Shown here one piece after another: positions 47,540 to 59,640 of a stretch of 64,000 bases of DNA; within the stretch, counting starts at the first letter, position 1; every line of letters begins with the position of its first letter. The notes beneath the pieces were generated by a model, which saw only the letters and a program-made list of their open reading frames with translations, did not search any database and was not told where the DNA came from. Source of the stretch: Sporodiniella umbellata (Eukaryota > Mucoromycota > Mucoromycetes > Mucorales > Rhizopodaceae); the NCBI GenBank assembly GCA_025677835.1, contig JAIXMR010000032.1, positions 35,001-99,000 on the forward strand, written 5' to 3'. The position numbers were made by a program, and so were the translations under genes.

Positions 47540-49300
47540 AGGTTGAGGGTGGGTATTGTACGTGCGAATAAGATTGATCTGCTATGGGCTGGGTTCTTTC
47601 TACTCTCTTTTACACAGTTAACAATGAGCAGAAAATAAAATGTGAAGAAGAAAGGGAGAAACTTTTTTTTTCAGCTTTCCCCGGTTTAAACCATAGGCTG
47701 TCCAATCGGGGCGAGTCGCAGAATTTAAAATGGAACAAAAGAATTTAAACTTTGATCTCTCCCTTTTAAATCTCAGAGGACCGATGACAATACTGAGTTA
47801 GTATGCGCTTTCTAGGAAAATTACAGTAAACCTAGGCATGTTTGGATCTACCATTGTTTTGTTTTTCTGGTAACTTTGAAGTAAATGCTCAGTGTTTATC
47901 ACTATCTACAGAGAGTTGGTAACCAAAGATTTGAGAAAACACCTGCTGGAAGAAGATCTACTATGGTCAGTGATAGCTTTCTGCAAGACTTTGTTTTCCA
48001 TAGTCTCATTATCGCAGTTTTAATCAAGTAGCCTCTTTTGGTAAACAAAGACATACTTTGGGGGTGTACGCCCTTTCCTAGAAGTCCCTATAGGAGTTTT
48101 AATATGCCTTTATTATTAAAATAAAGTGATCCGTTTTCGTTTCTTTCTGTTTGTTAACCTCTGTTTTGTGTGCTTGCTAACAAACATTGTGAACTTTCTT
48201 TGATCCAATTTCACGCGCAACTCGAAACGTCCGTCTAAATATTCTGTTTTTATAAAAGGCCTCGGGTAGAGCTAATTCTGACTTTCCTTTTTAACCTCAA
48301 GTTCTCTGTACATTGTACCAGGTGATATAAGCAAAAGTGTAAAGCATCCTTTGTCATCTTTTGGTTGCTAGAAAAAAAAGAGAGGGTTGCTGTCAAGGAC
48401 ACAACTACTAGAAAACAGTTACAAAACTATACACTTAAATGTTGTATACGGGTTGGCTGGCTTGATCTAAAGTTCTAGCTGTTAAGGATTCTTAAACTTG
48501 CAAAAACCGCTTCTCTAGCAGCACTATCACTGAATAGGAATTAGTGCCCGAAACGGATATACGAGTCAAAAATCACGTTCAGTATACCCAAAAGATTCGT
48601 AAAAGGGTCTTTTTTTTAAAAAAAAAAAAAAAAATCTCTGTTTGTTACTAAACATAGAACGGTTTTTTCTTATTTTATTGTTCAAAAACAAAAAAAGAAA
48701 ATTCACACAGTTAAGGTTAAACACACCGCAAATCGTTCTTTTAACAAAGCCATCCTATTACTACTTGCCCTGTTTAGGGTCCAAATAGACTGTTTTAGTA
48801 CACTCCCTAACATGTGCTGATTAAAAGAGGACATGTTTTGTTCGATTGTTTGCGCATCTCTTTTTTCACATCAGGATCTACATATGACTACAGTGAGAGC
48901 TGTATATTGCTATTCTTTCGATGTACAATAGACTAAGCAAACATATTTAATTCAAAAACACAATAAAGCTCTATTGACTTGATCTTTTTCAGGAAAAGTC
49001 TTGTTCGAACAGCGAATAGACAAATAACAGCCTGTAATTGCAGAGGTTTCCCAGTTTGCACCACACAACATTGTATGTTGTTCAGTTTTTACTTTTGAAA
49101 ACAGAATATTGATTCATAGCGCCAGTTCAAGACTTTCTTCAGCTTTTCTATAAAAAAACCAATCATTGCCAGTTTTGGTATTCAAACAAAGCAAATCAAG
49201 TTTGAATACCGCCTTTTTTTTGACGTCACTTGATTAAAACGAGAGATTCTTCCCTCTTTTTTTTTTTTTCCTTTTTTTCTCTATAAGAGCTACTATAATA
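47540..49300. other. 1.8-kb divergent promoter / intergenic
   Basis: No gene seen. It lies between the divergent PAQR and G-patch genes. It contains a T8A17 junction at 48610-48634. The final about 60 bp is a pyrimidine-rich leader. Confidence 0.6.
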
Positions 49301-50513
49301 ATGTTTGAACAAGAACAAGAACAACAACAGCAAAAACAAAAGCCGAATTTCAAATTCGTTTTTCGCTCAAAGATAGATACGGAGAAAGCTGTACTCTCTT
49401 TGGATGATTCAAAAGAAAAGAAGATGGTTGAAATTAAAAAAACCGTTGTTGAAGAAGAAGATCGTAAACGAAAGCGGCCTGCCAGTGAGACAGCTCCCAG
49501 CGCAAAGAAGGTAGACACAGTCGGCAAGGATTTGGTAACTGATACCTCAAGAATAGATCCATACACAACTCCAGAGATGGAATAAGAAACATATTGAGTT
49601 GAAAAACGAAAACGAAGTCCAAGAACAGTCGAAATTACATTATGCTGACTATACTTCAATGGCATGTCTATTGTGCCAACGAAAGTTCAAAACAAAAGCT
49701 GAGCTAGAGAGGCATCAATCGCTGTCTGAGCTTCACAAGGTTAACATTCTTAAAAAGCGCATACATATAAACATACAAATACATAAAATACGAATATGGT
49801 CTATTAAACGGTATACGGCCTATAGAACAATCTCAACGATCCTATAGCAGTCAACAAAGCCATATTAAAATTGAACTTTTCAAAGAATGAACCTACTGAC
49901 GATCAAGCAGAAGAGGTAAATATCCATTCAATTTTTTTTTCTTTGTACAATATAAAAGAACGTACTTTGGCGTAAAAAAAAAAAAAGAAAGAAAAAAAGG
50001 GTGGGATATTAAACACCCTACAAGGCAAAATATCGTAACCGAGCAGCAGAAAGAAGACAGGCTTACGGGCAACCAGAAAAACCCGTTTTGTCACCTCCAT
50101 TGGTGCCTTACAAACATACCAACAATTCTCGAATGTAAGTTGTATCACAAGACAGGTCACTTTTGGTTAGTCTGTACAGATCGTTGACATTACTTTAAAA
50201 CAAGACCGGCACACATCCCCAACGCAGCATTAGAGAAACCCATTTCTGATGACAATAAAGGTGCACAAATGCTACTCAATATGGGTTGGCGAAAAGGAGA
50301 GGGTCTGGGCAGAGACCGATCCGGTATGGTAGATCCAGTAAAGGCAGAGAGTTATGCAAAAAATGCTGGGATTGGATCTACCTCAAAATTCGTTGTTGAT
50401 CCAGACGCATCTTATCAAGCCAGAACATCGAGTGTGGTAAGTGAAATAAGATACAGTTGTTCATAGATTGGCACCTGACCCTTTCAAAGGCGCGTCAAAG
50501 ATTCAACCCATAG
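49301..50513 (+). CDS. RBM5/RBM10-like zinc-finger and G-patch protein, 282 aa
   Basis: Six exons: 49301-49510, 49557-49739, 49826-49915, 50025-50134, 50205-50436 and 50490-50513. The first intron is only 46 bp; skipping it avoids the stop at 49583 and gives HTQLQRWNKKHIELKNENE. Zinc finger: MACLLCQRKFKTKAELERHQSLSELH (C-x2-C, H-x5-H). Next come 'AKYRNRAAERRQAYGQPE' and the G-patch (GAQMLLNMGWRKGEGLGRDRSG ... NAGIGS), with the C-terminus ARQRFNP. This order (finger, AKYRxRAAERR, G-patch) is that of the C-terminal half of animal RBM5/RBM10 splicing regulators. The RRMs and OCRE domain are absent. Probably nuclear, activating or recruiting a DEAH helicase in splicing. Confidence 0.85.
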
Positions 50514-50588
50514 GAGTTTAAATTAAATAAATATACACTTTTTCAACCTTGATGCACAAACACTTATTTTTATTTATTTATCTTTCTT

Positions 50589-52177
50589 ATGGTAAAAGAC
50601 ATTCCAGAATCAGAGCATCACATAGCTCTTCGACCATCTACAGAAAGCGAACAATACTCTTTGCAAGATGAGGATCCACTATCGTCACACTCTGAAGCAT
50701 TGCTGAATGCACAACACAAAAGCGAAAGATCACCAAAACCTGTAAACATGTACAAAAACATTTCAATCAACCTATTCTGGATATTAACTTGGTACACTGT
50801 AAGAAACAGCCTTTAGCTCAAACAAACTGTCGAGGCATTACACTTTCTTATTCATTTTCTATATACAAACACACTTTTCTCTATATGCATATTTAGTTTG
50901 CGACTATCCTGTCTGTGTACAACAAATGGATGTTTTCAGAGGAACACTACAATTTTCACTACCCATTGTTTGTTACTGGTTTCCATATGATTACTCAGTT
51001 TGTCTTCTCCGGCATAACGCTATTGATTGTACCTAGATTGAGACCTAAAAAGCGACCAAGCTTATCCAATTACATGTAAGGCTATATTCTTCTCAACATC
51101 CTTGTTTGTCAATTCCAACCCCTCCCCCCCTCCTTTTTTTTTTTGATTTTATTTTTTTCTGTAGATACAAAATCTTACCATGCGCTATAGCTACAAGTCT
51201 TGATATTGGGCTATCCAATTTGTCTCTCAAAACAATCACCTTGTCTTTTTATAGTAACTATCTACTGTAGCCCTTCCCCCCTGTTTAACATGGACAACTA
51301 ACTTTTTTTCTTAGCCATGTGTAAATCTTCAACACTTGCATTTGTATTGCTGTTTGCTTTTATATTCAAACTGGAGAAGATTACTTGGCAATTGATACTT
51401 ATCATTACCATTATTACTTCTGGAGTTATTTTGATGGTATCGGACGAAACTGATTTTTCTTTTATTGGCTTTGTTCAGGTGATGAGTGCTGCTGCTTTTG
51501 GTGGACTGAGATGGTCTTTGACCGAGATATTACTTCGAAAGGAAAGTATGGGCCTGACTAACCCTTTTGCCTCTATCTTCTTTTTGGCTCCTATCCAGGC
51601 TGCTATCCTTCTGATCTTGTCAGCAATTGTGGAAGGCTTTATAACTATCTTTAAAAGTTCGTTTTTTCTTACGTTTTCGGAAGGATTGGATACTGTAAGT
51701 GACCATATAAAGAGGGACCCGCATTGTATATAGATAACAATCTTCTTCTAGATGAGTGTGATCCTCTTGGGTAGTGGGGTTTCATTTGTGATGATTGTCT
51801 CTGAATTCTTTTTGATCAAACGTACTTCAGTAGTGACACTAAGTGTCTGTGGTATCTTTAAAGAGGCAGCCACCATCTTTATCTCCTGCGTGACTTTTGG
51901 TGATATCTTGACGCCGATCAATATCATCGGACTGTGTATCACTTTATTTGGAATTGGACTTTATAACTGGCTCAAGTTCAAAAAAACTCAGGAACCTGTG
52001 GAGTCCAATCAGAAAGCAGAGCCTCATCCAATGTACAACAACGTAGCCGAAAGCACACCCATGTTACTTGTCAACAGTGGCGATTTTTTTAGAGAAGATG
52101 AGGAAGATGATGAAGATAATGAGGATATATTGAATATACACCGTCATCCCAGAAGAGATGATATCGAATTGCACTGA
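50589..52177 (+). CDS. SLC35C2: SLC35C2-like nucleotide-sugar / triose-phosphate transporter family protein, 427 aa
   Basis: Five exons: 50589-50798, 50897-51075, 51165-51253, 51315-51694 and 51752-52177; phases agree. A cytosolic Ser/Glu-rich N-terminus of about 55 residues is followed by about ten membrane segments. Motifs: SVYNKWMFSEEHYNFHYPLFVT, KTITLSFYTMCKSSTLAFVLLF, SGVILMVSDETDFSFIGF and GLRWSLTEILLRKE. These are the TPT/DUF250 signatures of the SLC35C2 branch. SLC35C2 acts in Golgi/early-secretory nucleotide-sugar handling. The C-terminal tail is acidic (EDEEDDEDNEDI). It starts only about 75 bp after the G-patch gene's stop on the same strand. Confidence 0.88.
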
Positions 52178-52324
52178 TAATAAAACTAATTTTTTAAAAA
52201 AAATAAGGTCTAGCTTGTCTATGCAAAGTGACTGCTTTATAAGCCTCTAACTTGCCTATTCATATTGTGTTTTGCTTTTTTTTTTTTTTGGTGTTTTTAA
52301 CACATATATTTGGAAAAAGCGACA

Positions 52325-53162
52325 ATGGCACCCGTTAAAAAATTCAAAAAACAAAGAAAAGTAGTTGAAAAGCCTGTTGAAGAATCAGATTCGGAGGAGG
52401 AAGTCATGGATCTAGAACAACCTACATCAGAAGAAAGCGGATCTGAAGATGATCTCGAGATGGATGAGGCTGATATTGATGATATGAGTGATGATGAAGA
52501 AGAGGAAGAAGGGGATGAGTTTGACAGCTCAGAAGTTAACAAAAGTAATTGATTTGTTTATTTGTCGTATTTATCTAGACGCTTACAATCTATCAGCCAA
52601 AACACCTAAAAAATACAGCTCAGAGGCTTTCTCGGATGCTATGGCAAAAATGTTGGCCAGCTCATTAAAAGGCAATGAAAAAAATGTAAGATAGAGCTGA
52701 AGCTTTACATTAAACAAAAAAGAGCCATTGGAAATTCAACTGTTTTGTTTTAGCAACCTATTCTTGCACGATCGAAAAATGTAGAACGTAAAATTGAGGA
52801 TGAAAAATTGGACTATAAAGCACGAAAGATTTTGTCAGCTCAAAAAAAAGCAGAAAAGGAGAGGGGGCGTATTATTCCAGACTACACAACATTTGACTAT
52901 GAAAAGAAGCTTCGAAAGGTAGCCACTCGTGGTGTTGTAAAACTGTTTAATGCTATTCGCACACAACAAAAAGTGACCGAAGTCGCTGTTTATGACGCAA
53001 AGAATAAGAGCAAGTCGACTATAGCATCCGAAAAAGCCCGGGAAGGTAAGACTTACAAACTAGACTTAAAAAAATTTCCTACTTATTATTCTTTTTTGCT
53101 TTATAGCTTCTACTTTGTCTAAATCAAACTTTCTGGATCTCTTGAAGGCTGGCAAACAATAA
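52325..53162 (+). CDS. RRP15: Rrp15 family ribosome-biogenesis protein, 224 aa
   Basis: Four exons: 52325-52544, 52579-52685, 52754-53045 and 53107-53162. Intron 1 is only 34 bp, the shortest in the window, but the frame and conservation support it. The start is MAPVKKFKKQRK; a TTG 15 bp upstream is not needed. Acidic residues 15-73 are followed by the Rrp15 core: KKYSSEAFSDAMAKMLASSL, ARSKNVERKIEDEKLDYKAR, then RIIPDYTTFDYEKKLRKVAT and RGVVKLFNAIRTQQK, ending SNFLDLLKAGKQ. Rrp15 is a nucleolar factor needed for 27S pre-rRNA processing and 60S assembly. Confidence 0.92.
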
Positions 53163-54690
53163 CTCCTTTTTTGAATCATCAACCTTCTTACTGTGCACAT
53201 CTTTTCTCTTTCTTTATTGTTTTCGCTTTCAAATTTTTGACTTTTTTTTTTTTTTTTTGCCTTTTTCTCTTATCCACTGTGAACAATACATAAACTAGAA
53301 ACAAAAAAGAAAAGTGAAAACAGCTTTGCCACAACCCTTTGATTACAAGATATAAGTATTCACATATTAAAGGGTGTGTCTCTAAAAAGCAAATTTTAAA
53401 AAACGGCTTCTGCTCTGTTTGAGAAAAGGTCCATCGCGACTCGTTCTGAATCCTGAGAATTGCGCAGAGAGGCTTTTAGAAGCGTGCATGTGTGTTACAT
53501 GATAGCTGAAACGACTGTAAAAAAAAAAAAAAAAGCCTTGACTGTTTTATTTTTTGAAATCAATCTACTTGTTTTATTGCGGATTACTATTATTTTGTTT
53601 TACAAAAACAAAGGTTTCAAACAACCCTCTCATCCTCTTCTTTTCAGCGCCTTGCGCGTGGTTTTTTTTTTTTTTTTTTTTTTTTTGAAAAAACAAATAA
53701 TTTTCTTGTTTATTGCTTATTTAAAGTATTGTAAGTAAGGGAAATGTTGAGTGATTGGCACTAACTGCGCTCAATTCAAATATATAGTTTTTTTAATACG
53801 ATTTTATATAAGGCTTAAAATAAACTTTAGTGCTAATATTATACATATACGCATATCTGCATACAATTGGTAAACGTCTTTGCGAAAGATGTACATAGTT
53901 ACCCGATAAAGTCAACTACCCCTTAGACGTAACATTTAAAAAGAACCAAAAAAAAAAGTCGGATTATACCCTATTTCGACACACTTTCGAGTACAACGCC
54001 GTTTATCAACCCATGTGTAGTTCTAATTTTTTTTTTTTCCCAATCTTGTTAATAGACTAGAATTAATTGTAAGCACTATAGTATTTTTTTTTTTTTTTTT
54101 TTTTGCTTTTAACTTGTTTTGGTTTCATGAGCAACCTTGGAAAAAGGCGAAATAATGTTGAGGTAATAAAATGCATGGGCCCCTCAAAGTGCTGTGTTTT
54201 TAATCTTCCTCAAAGTTTTGTGGCTACTTTCAATAAAATCAGACGAGTACAGACAGTAATTGACTTTTAGGTTTCTTTTTATCCAATTCACCCAAGAGCA
54301 AAAAAAAAAAAAAAAAATTATACATGCGTCAAAGAAAGATGGCCCTGTTAACGGGAAGTGAAGGTTACACTGTTGGTTCAAATAGGCTCATGTAGTGAAA
54401 TTGAATGTGTTCAGTTACTGATTTTGTCTAGTTGTGTTCTGAAAAATAATCTACATCAAACGAATGTCTTCTGTGTTCCCATAGTTTCGTTTGTTTAAAA
54501 AAATTTTCGTGGGCTCTTTTGAATACTTGTTTTGTTGGACATTCGGATCGTTTCGCCATCAAAATGAAATAATGGTTTTACAAGCTATTTTTTTTTTTTT
54601 TTTTTTTGCAAGTGACAATAAAAACTTAATTGGCATTTAATATCTTTTTTTTTTCCTTTTTATTATTATTTGTGTTTGAGAAAGCGTGGA
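53163..54690. other. intergenic, poly-A/T rich
   Basis: No supported gene. T runs at 53241-53258, 53660-53685 and 54585-54607. The stretch also carries the promoter of the membrane-protein gene that starts at 54691. Confidence 0.6.
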
Positions 54691-55813
54691 ATGAGCGCTG
54701 TACCAGGCATTGATGTAGCTACGATGGCTATAGAAGGGGCAGCAGTTTATGTGGGTAGTGAATTGGCTATTCGATCCATTTTACCTAAAAAGACAAACAG
54801 CCTACTTATTCAATCTCTCAAATTTATTCTTGGATTGAGTATCGCTGTAAAATCGGCTCTTTTTTTAACTTTTTTTGCAAGGTTCAATTTAATATAAGGG
54901 AGGGGAAAGAGCTGTTTTTGACTGACACTATAATATATAGTATTGGTAGCCACTGTCAAGTGATTGCTCGAGTAGCTGACGCTATTTACCATGTATCAAT
55001 GGCTGCTGGGACAGGTGTGATGTTGGCTCGCGTCTATGCTATTATTCCTATCCCGTGGAAAAAGCTGGCTTTCTTTGGCCATGTGTTAGCCGTTTGTATT
55101 CGGTTCGCAATAGGAGCAGTGGACGTGGCTGTGGTGACTGTTGCTAACCATGAAGCCAATACGTGTAAATACAAGAATGTGAAATTTGTAACTATATCCT
55201 TCACTCTAAACCATATCTCCTCTAAACTATTTGTGTAGTGGGGACCTGTCTATACCCTCTATGACGCGACACTTGACATTTATGTTACAGCGATTATCAC
55301 TGTCATACTTGTATCACATATCCGTTCGTTAGCATTGGGTAGCATGCGTATCAGTATCACACTCTATACATCTGTGATTTATAATAATGTGATTCGAACG
55401 GTGCTTCTGACCATTGTGAACTGTATCTCTGCTGCCTTTAACTTTACTGTAAGAAACCATTACTGCTGATTATATACTTTTTTTTACTTCTTTTTTTTTT
55501 CTAAGAGTTGTCTTCAAAATAGGGTGACAGTAACAATTATATTATGACCGTTTGGCCTATTACCAATATCGGATTTGTTCTCCTTGTCGGCTATGATTCA
55601 GATATAACAAAAACAATACAAAATCTTCGACACTCTCCCGAATTTTCGCTAAACGAGATAGAGTCTAGACATTCGCCCAGCAAGCCTCGGCCATTATCAA
55701 GAGAAGTACTAAACGATCCAGAAAACTTGAGGCTGGATTCCTCTAGTGAACATTCAAGTACTTTATATATGGAAAGGCATACAACTGGTGAATTCAAAGA
55801 GCCCAAGTCTTGA
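54691..55813 (+). CDS. multispanning membrane protein of unknown function, 312 aa
   Basis: Four exons: 54691-54881, 54941-55187, 55239-55448 and 55523-55813. The exon-2 end could also be 55178 (GTGAAA donor); I prefer the GTAACT at 55188. Six or seven hydrophobic helices are visible (for example IQSLKFILGLSIAVKSALFL, FFGHVLAVCIRFAIGAVDVA, IYVTAIITVILVSHIRSLAL, TVLLTIVNCISAAFNF). The C-terminal about 85 residues are cytosolic, Ser/Pro/Glu-rich and end in acidic/basic clusters, as in receptor tails. No ATP-binding or transporter signature is seen. A seven-helix receptor-like protein is possible, but I do not recognise the family. Confidence 0.65.
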
Positions 55814-56039
55814 ATAGTCTGCTTTTTATATACCCCATCTCGTCTTTATACGTATAGAATAAAAAGGCAGATCTTATTTATCAAGGTCTGGATAAATATC
55901 AAATCTCCTAGCCTCTTTTCATTGGTTTAAATATTAAAACACAGAAGAAAGAAAAACTTAATTCTTTTGACACAGAAAAGACATTATTTTATTTATTTCC
56001 TTTTTTTTTTTATTATTATTTCTTTTTTTGGTCAACAAA
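55814..56039. promoter_or_regulatory. short intergenic region upstream of the B56 gene
   Basis: 226 bp between the membrane-protein stop and the B56 ATG, with AATAAA at 55859-55864 (a likely poly(A) signal for the upstream gene) and poly-T before the start. Confidence 0.5.
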
Positions 56040-58607
56040 ATGAATCAATCAACTGAAAATGTAAATAGAAAAAGAAATATACTTTTAAAAAAAAAAAATT
56101 CCCCTTTTATAAAGGCAACCACAGCGAAATTCACCAACAATAAATAAATGAAATAGGATAGTTCTCCTAAAGAGGGTGATGATAGTAAAACAACGCCTAC
56201 ACTAAAAAGTCAAATCCACCCACTTATACAGATCAATACAACAATATCGCCAACAGTAGTCAGTCAAGAAGTAAGGCCTTCAAAAAAAAAAAAAAAAAAA
56301 AGAGCCGCCTTTATACCTTTTGCTTCTTCTTATACATTCATAGCTTCGTTCTCCGTCTCATCGCAATTCAGGTGGAGACATGTCAAAGTCAGGAGCTATT
56401 CACCGCGTAAGAAGTGCACCTAAAGATAGAATCGCCATTGGAAAGATGCCTCGTAGACAGAAATCTTCACGGTTTTATTCAAAACACAAAATACCTTTAG
56501 AAAAAACAGCTGCCTTTCGAGGTACATACACAAACACACACACACTTTTCTCTTCTGACATCTTTCTTTAAGATGTCCCACCTCATCTAAGGCCTGATTT
56601 GTTTCTTCAAAAGATTCAAACCTGTACAATTATTTGCGATTTTGGTGATCCAAGTGCAGAATTAGCCGAAAAAGAAATCAAACGCTCTACCTTACAGGAA
56701 CTCGTTGAATATGTTAGTATGAATACCGGCATTTTAACATCTGAAGTATTCTATAAAGAAATCAGTCATTTGGTAGGTAAGAGATTTTCTTTCTTGAAAG
56801 AAAAAAAAAAAAAAAAACAGAAAAGGGGCTTCAAAAAATAACAGAAAAAAAAAAAAAATAACCTTCAAACTTAGTTTGCTGTAAACTTGTTTCGTACTAT
56901 TCCTCCTCAGGTGAATCCAACAGGTGATGCGTTTGATCCTGAAGAAGATGAGCCGGTGTTGGAATTAGCCTGGCCTCATTTACAAGTGGTATATGAGTTT
57001 TTTCTCCGATTTTTAGAATCGCCCGATTTCAATATTCAATTAGCCAAGAAACATATTGATCAACGCTTTGTGCTTCAGGTAAACCTCAGGTTTTTATTAT
57101 GTATAGAATGCGTACTAACCAAAAGTTTTTTTTTTTTTTTTTTTTTGGGGTGGGAATCCATCAGCTTTTAGATTTGTTTGATGCAGAGGATCCTCGAGAA
57201 CGTGATTCGCTCAAGACTACGTTACATCGCATCTATGGCAAATTTCTAAACCTACGTGCCTTTATCCGTCGGTCTATCAACAACATTTTCTTTCAGTTTA
57301 TTTACGAGACTGAACGGCACAATGGGATTGCAGAGCTTTTGGAAATCCTGGGTAGCATTATCAATGGATTTGCATTACCTCTTAAAGAAGAGCACAAGCT
57401 GTTTTTACGTCGTGTGTTGATCCCACTTCATAAAGTAAAATCGCTTGCACTGTACCATCCTCAGCTGGCTTATTGCGTAGTCCAGTTTCTTGAGAAAAGC
57501 CCACCTTTGATACCCGAGGTAGCTCTATCTAAGCAAGAAGAGTATTTAAACCATCTGTTGTGTAGGTCACGCAAGGCTTATTGAGATATTGGCCCAAGGT
57601 GAACAGTCCAAAGGAAGTCATGTTTTTAAATGAGTTGGAAGAGTTAGTAGAAACAGCCGATAGACAAGAATTCAAAAAGATTATGATTCCCCTGTTCACC
57701 AAACTAGGGCAGTGCGTATCGAATACGCATTTCCAGGTGGCTGAACGGGCCTTATTTTTTTGGAATAACGATTATGTGATGAATTTGATGGCAGAGAACA
57801 TTCAAGAAATTATGCCCGTGATTTTCCCGACCCTTTATCGTACCTCTAAATCACATTGGAACAAGTAAGGGCATAAAAAGAAGAAATAGAGAAAAGAAAT
57901 AACCGGCTTTTGTAGAACCATTCTCAGTTTGGTGTATAACGCTCTCCGACAATGTATGGACATGAACCCGACCCTGTTTGAACAGTGCGTATGCCAGTAT
58001 CGACAGCACAAGCAACTGTAAGTGCTTGTATACAGACAAGGACGTGCGATTAAACCATCTGTTAGGGAAAGAAAGAGACAGAGAGAAAGAGAAGAGAACT
58101 GGAAGATTTTACAGAGAAAGGTATCGGGTACAAATGCAATCACGATCACGACTGCACAGAGAGTAGCCCACGCTGAAAAAAGCCAAACGGAAACACAGGA
58201 CATGTTTGGTCATTTCTCGTTCCCTACCAGCCAAGAAGGAGAATCGTTAGAAGAAGAAGATGATGAGGATATGTCGGACGAGCTGGTGGATGTTGATCAA
58301 CGTGAAGAGCAATACGATGTGCTCAACCCCGATATGGTACGTTACGCAGACAAAGTACAAATCTAACCCGTACATGTAGCCCTTTGGTGCAGGTACCCAA
58401 CCACCTCAATTTCAGCAGTTTAGAAGAAAATCGATTATACCCGTAGATGAGACTGTAAGAGACACATAAACTCCTTTTTTCTTTGAAGCTAAACTATTTT
58501 TATATCCACAAAAGGTTTATAACGAACTTTCCCGTCATGTAAGTTTAGAAGAGGTCCTCAATCAAGCACCAGGCAATAGTTCAGCAGCAAGTAGTCCCAG
58601 AGATTAA
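56040..58607 (+). CDS. RTS1: PP2A regulatory B subunit, B56/B' family, 624 aa
   Basis: Eleven exons: 56040-56060, 56157-56270, 56344-56521, 56573-56772, 56875-57078, 57165-57518, 57566-57864, 57916-58017, 58066-58336, 58416-58454 and 58515-58607; all phases agree. The N-terminal 80 residues are low-complexity. The B56 HEAT-repeat body is clear: [94 protein letters not shown] helix ([20 protein letters not shown]), [16 protein letters not shown] and [15 protein letters not shown]. The tail has [20 protein letters not shown]. Yeast Rts1 and animal PPP2R5 target PP2A to septum, spindle and stress functions. An alternative acceptor at 58393 would end the protein early. Confidence 0.95.
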
Positions 58608-58618
58608 AAAAAAAAAAA

Positions 58619-58742
58619 AAATATATAGATATAGATATATATATATATATATATTTATCAGCAGCTTTCCACTCGATAAGTGTATATATATATATGTATA
58701 CATATATGTATGTGTGTGTGTGTGTATGTGTGTATGTGTGTT
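58619..58742. repeat. TA / TG microsatellites
   Basis: (TA)n tracts at about 58620-58655 and 58684-58709 run into (TG)n/(TATG)n to 58742, right after the B56 stop. Confidence 0.9.
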
Positions 58743-58930
58743 TAATTGATAGAATAAGAATAATAATTTACAAAGTGTGTATATGTGTATATATGGAGAG
58801 AAGCGTATATGCGTGTCTAATAGAAATCCAATTCATCTTCTGAACTCTAATATTTTGTTTTTGGAAAAAAAAAAGTGAGTAATAAGCTTTCTGTGTACAT
58901 TGATTTGAATTGTTTACATCATCATCAGGC

Positions 58931-58970
<40 letters not shown>

Positions 58971-59002
58971 TTGTTTTTGGCAATAGCAATTTAAGGGGAA
59001 CT

Positions 59003-59640
59003 TTACACATCCCCCAACATCAATTGAAGTTCACGTGAAGTTTGTTTTAGGCTTGCTTTGACTTTAATGAGGTGTCTTAGGTAATCTACAGCTGTTTTTT
59101 ACGAAAAAAAAAAGGTAAGGTTTGTTTCCAAGCAATTGAATGAATACTTACAGTTCTGTAAGATGACAGCCTCACTCTTATGACCGTTACTGAGGGTGGG
59201 TACGATATCGATCAATTTCTGAAAGCCGACTCGAATATTGGCTCTTCGTTTCTGTTCAGAAGCGATATGATTGGCTTTTTTCTGTTCGTCGGAAAGTAAC
59301 TGGTGAGCTGGCTTTCTAGGTTTCTTTGCTTTTGTTTCTTCTTGACGAGGCGAACTACTGCTGCTGCTTGCATAGGGATGGGCACGTTTCTTATATTTTC
59401 GGTATTTGGGTTTGCCAGAGTCAGAAATAATCAATCCGTTCACTTGAATCCCTCCAGGCTGATTGTTGGGCTTTTTTTCGCTATAGTCTTTATCTATAGT
59501 ATCCAAGAATGTGTTTAGGTGTTCTTGCTCAAATTTCGAAAATAGTAGTTCGTCTAATAACAATCAAAATCTATTTTTTTTTTTATTTTTTTTTATTCCC
59601 CCCCCCTTTTTTTCTTACTATTGTTTGTGTTCTGATCCAT
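59003..59640 (-). CDS. bHLH transcription factor (INO4/MLX-like), 170 aa
   Basis: Three exons: 59619-59640, 59152-59553 and 59003-59091; phases 1 and 1 agree. Residues 94-115 (LSDEQKKANHIASEQKRR...) form the basic region with the E-box-contact triad H103, E107 and R111. Helix 1 (GFQKLIDIVPTL), a short loop (SNGHKSEAV) and helix 2 (ILQNSVDYLRHLIKVKASLK) complete the domain, which sits at the C-terminus. The N-terminus contains a lysine/arginine-rich patch and a Ser run. The 'ANHIASEQKRRANIR ... VPTLS---KSEA-IL' pattern is that of fungal Ino4-like and Mlx-type class C proteins binding CACGTG-type sites as dimers. Confidence 0.9.
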
